From an uncultured Ignavibacteria bacterium (lineage in GTDB: Bacteria; Bacteroidota; Ignavibacteria; Ignavibacteriales; Ignavibacteriaceae), in contig CALKUG010000323.1 in assembly GCA_937996765.1 (NCBI GenBank), positions 1 through 7,712 of the forward strand: a DNA stretch of 7,712 nt. The letters run 5' to 3'. The translations under genes were made by a program, and so were the position numbers. Positions 6,233 through 7,712 of the stretch are shown piece after piece (position 1 is the stretch's first letter; each line of letters starts with the position of its first letter). The notes under the pieces are model-generated. The model made no database searches, had not been told where the DNA came from, and saw nothing but the letters and a program-made list of their open reading frames with translations.

Positions 6233-7312
6233 GAAAACAACCACTACGATCTTTCAGGAAAAACAATAATTTTTGATGCGACTGATCAATCACTAACATC
6301 TATAAATGATAAATTACCCGAATTAAACGAAGGTGAAATTCTGGTACGTAATGAATTTGTAACCTTGTGCAAAAGCGACCTTAACACCTATGCAGGTGTA
6401 AGGAAAGAGAAAAACCCAACGATATTAGGTCACGAAATTGTTGGGCGTATTGCGGCATTTTACGAAAATATTCCTTCTACAGATGATGTAGGAATCAAGC
6501 TCGCTATTGGTGATAGAATTACTTGGGGAATTTATGCCTCCGATCCTAATTCACGCCTTGCTAAACAAGGGATTCCGCAAAAAGGCGAAAATCTGTTTAA
6601 ATACGGACATGAGCAATACCATGAGCAATCTACGTTTCATGGTGGATTATCAGAATACACCATAATCAGAAAATTCACACCTGTTGTTAAACTCGAAGAA
6701 TCTGTGCCGCTTAAAATAGCTGCAATCATAAATTGTGCTGTGGCAACAGTTGCAGGGGCTTTTCGGCTTGCAGGGGATGTGCAAAATAAAAAGGTTCTCA
6801 TACTTGGTGTGGGTATGTTAGGTATAACCGCTTGTGCATTTGCCGCCTCTTCGGGTGCTAAATCTGTTGCCGCATCGGATATAGATGTTGAACGACTGAA
6901 ATTAGCTTATCGTTTTGGTGCCGATGGTCTTTTCGAAATAGGTGATTTGCAAAGTACCGCCGAACAACAAAAATTTGATGTTATCATGGATTTTTCTGGA
7001 ATGCCCGAATCCATGGAACTTTCGCTAAAACGTCTCAAAATTGGTGGTACAACAGTATGGGTGGGAGCCACATTCCCTCAACGCCCATTGAATATTGAAG
7101 CGGAGCAAGTGGTGCGCAATCTGCATATCATTAAAGGGCTGCACAACTACAACCGTGATGATTTGCTTACTGCAGTGGAGTTTATCACAAAAAATCACTC
7201 AGTCTATCCTTTTGCCGAATTAATAAAGGATGGCTTTACTTTGGATGAAACACAACAGGCGTTCGATTTTGCGCTAAACTTTAAACCCTTTAGAGCCGGA
7301 ATTACTATCTGA
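6230..7312 (+). CDS. zinc-type alcohol dehydrogenase (MDR), phosphonate-catabolism-associated clade, lacking structural-zinc cysteines
   Basis: A 360-residue medium-chain dehydrogenase. Likely catalytic zinc ligands are Cys47 (LCKSDLNTYAG), His68 with Glu69 (LGHEIVG) and Cys169 (NCAVATVAGAF). The NAD(P)-binding fold has GVGMLG (193-198) and an acidic Asp217 at the end of the next strand (AASDID), which favours NAD over NADP. The LPQK-type segment (IPQKGENLFKYGHE, about 115-128), the CAVATVAGAFR region and the C-terminal FKPFRAGI resemble, from memory, the TIGR03366-type dehydrogenases that recur in phosphonate catabolism clusters. In the stretch 103-119, where most family members carry four cysteines for a structural zinc, there are none. 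Substrate is unknown; candidates include the hydroxyl of a hydroxyphosphonate such as hydroxy-AEP, or an alcohol/aldehyde made by the pathway. The gene abuts the PLP-enzyme gene and overlaps the transporter gene by one base. Confidence 0.85.
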   Translation: MENNHYDLSGKTIIFDATDQSLTSINDKLPELNEGEILVRNEFVTLCKSDLNTYAGVRKEKNPTILGHEIVGRIAAFYENIPSTDDVGIKLAIGDRITWGIYASDPNSRLAKQGIPQKGENLFKYGHEQYHEQSTFHGGLSEYTIIRKFTPVVKLEESVPLKIAAIINCAVATVAGAFRLAGDVQNKKVLILGVGMLGITACAFAASSGAKSVAASDIDVERLKLAYRFGADGLFEIGDLQSTAEQQKFDVIMDFSGMPESMELSLKRLKIGGTTVWVGATFPQRPLNIEAEQVVRNLHIIKGLHNYNRDDLLTAVEFITKNHSVYPFAELIKDGFTLDETQQAFDFALNFKPFRAGITI

Positions 7313-7314
7313 TG
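7310..7314 (+). promoter_or_regulatory. TGATG stop-start overlap (translational coupling)
   Basis: The TGA of the dehydrogenase gene and the ATG of the transporter gene share base 7312, which argues for coupled translation and defines the transporter start. Confidence 0.6.
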
Positions 7315-7712
7315 GAAAAAGTACATTTTATTACAAAAAAGTTGGAAGCATCTAATAAATGGTGGTTTGCACTCTATACCATAACGGCTGCATTTATCAC
7401 CTACTTTTCGATGTATGCATTCAGAAAACCCTTCTCAGCAGGCACTTTTGAAGATTTTAGTGTTTGGGGCATTGATTATAAAGTGTTTGCCGTTTTCTTT
7501 CAGTTAGTGGGTTACACGCTTTCAAAATTCTTTGGAATTAAAATCATTGCAGAGATGAAAGAGTCTCAACGAGTTGTGGGAATTTTGGTGCTCATAGGCA
7601 TTGCATGGGTGGCATTGTTGCTATTTGGTATTACGCATGCACCTTATAATCTTTTATGGTTATTTGTGAATGGTATTCCATTAGGCATGATTTGGGGCGT
7701 TGTTTATAGCTT
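7312..7712 (+). CDS. DUF5690/MFS-type membrane transporter, N-terminal part (3' end outside window)
   Basis: The window holds 133 codons plus two bases of an integral membrane protein; the frame stays open to the end. A short cytoplasmic N terminus is followed by membrane segments at about residues 18-37, 57-76, 88-107 and 113-132. YAFRKPF (35-41), GYTLSKFFGIK (67-77) and FVNGIPLGMIWG (118-129) match, from memory, the DUF5690 family. They also line up with GlpT/UhpT-type organophosphate:phosphate antiporters: Arg38 falls at the place of GlpT Arg45 (YLVRKNF) and Lys72 at that of GlpT Lys80 (YGFSKF). In GlpT these basic residues belong to the phosphate-binding site. With its place in a phosphonate operon this suggests uptake of AEP or related organophosphorus compounds, perhaps in exchange for phosphate. 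A non-transport or sensor role (as for UhpC) cannot be excluded. Confidence 0.8.
   Translation, partial: MEKVHFITKKLEASNKWWFALYTITAAFITYFSMYAFRKPFSAGTFEDFSVWGIDYKVFAVFFQLVGYTLSKFFGIKIIAEMKESQRVVGILVLIGIAWVALLLFGITHAPYNLLWLFVNGIPLGMIWGVVYS

Larger units (their letters stand above)
1..7712 (+). other. probable single operon for organophosphonate and phosphate-ester use
   Basis: All eight genes lie on one strand with gaps of 38, 21, 12, 40 and 0 bases and two one-base overlaps. No intrinsic terminator or convincing promoter was seen between them. The promoter must lie upstream of base 1 and the end beyond 7712. Pathway logic also links them: two enzymes make phosphonoacetaldehyde and one destroys it, while three exported enzymes release phosphate or phosphorus compounds. 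Control by phosphate starvation or by the substrate is likely in principle, but no operator is visible here. Confidence 0.8.

Overview
The window is a run of eight genes, all on the + strand with almost no space between them. It reads as one operon for scavenging phosphorus from organophosphonates, 2-aminoethylphosphonate (AEP) and probably its 1-hydroxy derivative, and from phosphate esters. The DNA is fairly AT-rich. The last gene is a DUF5690-type membrane protein, a family I know mainly from Bacteroidota. Most starts lack a strong Shine-Dalgarno sequence, which also fits Bacteroidota or a related FCB lineage. This assignment is an inference, because there is no rRNA or other phylogenetic marker here.

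Layout: 1-416, C-terminal part of PhnW (AEP:pyruvate aminotransferase), cut by the window start. 455-1276, PhnX (phosphonoacetaldehyde hydrolase). 1298-2899, an exported alkaline-phosphatase-superfamily hydrolase with chitobiase-C-terminal-like and PA14-like domains. 2899-3687, an exported PI-PLC/GDPD-superfamily phosphodiesterase. 3700-4830, an exported PhoA-family alkaline phosphatase. 4871-6229, a class-III-aminotransferase-fold PLP enzyme resembling PbfA, the (R)-1-hydroxy-2-aminoethylphosphonate ammonia-lyase. 6230-7312, a zinc-type alcohol dehydrogenase resembling the phosphonate-catabolism-associated clade. 7312-end, the N-terminal third of a DUF5690/MFS transporter. Junctions are 38, 21, -1, 12, 40, 0 and -1 bases. 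No gene-free stretch exceeds 40 bases, and I found no RNA gene, mobile element, CRISPR array or clear promoter or terminator.

Proposed working: the three exported enzymes act outside the cytoplasm to break phosphodiesters and phosphomonoesters, and possibly to release AEP-type headgroups from glycans or lipids. The membrane protein would bring phosphonates in. PhnW (from AEP) and the PbfA-like enzyme (from hydroxy-AEP) both deliver phosphonoacetaldehyde to PhnX, which cleaves the C-P bond to acetaldehyde and phosphate. The dehydrogenase would handle a further alcohol or aldehyde in this route, with unknown substrate.

Most notable points: a 15-bp hairpin with a GCAA loop buried in the signal-peptide region of the phosphodiesterase gene; loss of the structural-zinc cysteines in the dehydrogenase; GlpT-like Arg and Lys positions in the transporter fragment; and three secreted phospho-hydrolases embedded in a cytoplasmic C-P hydrolase operon.
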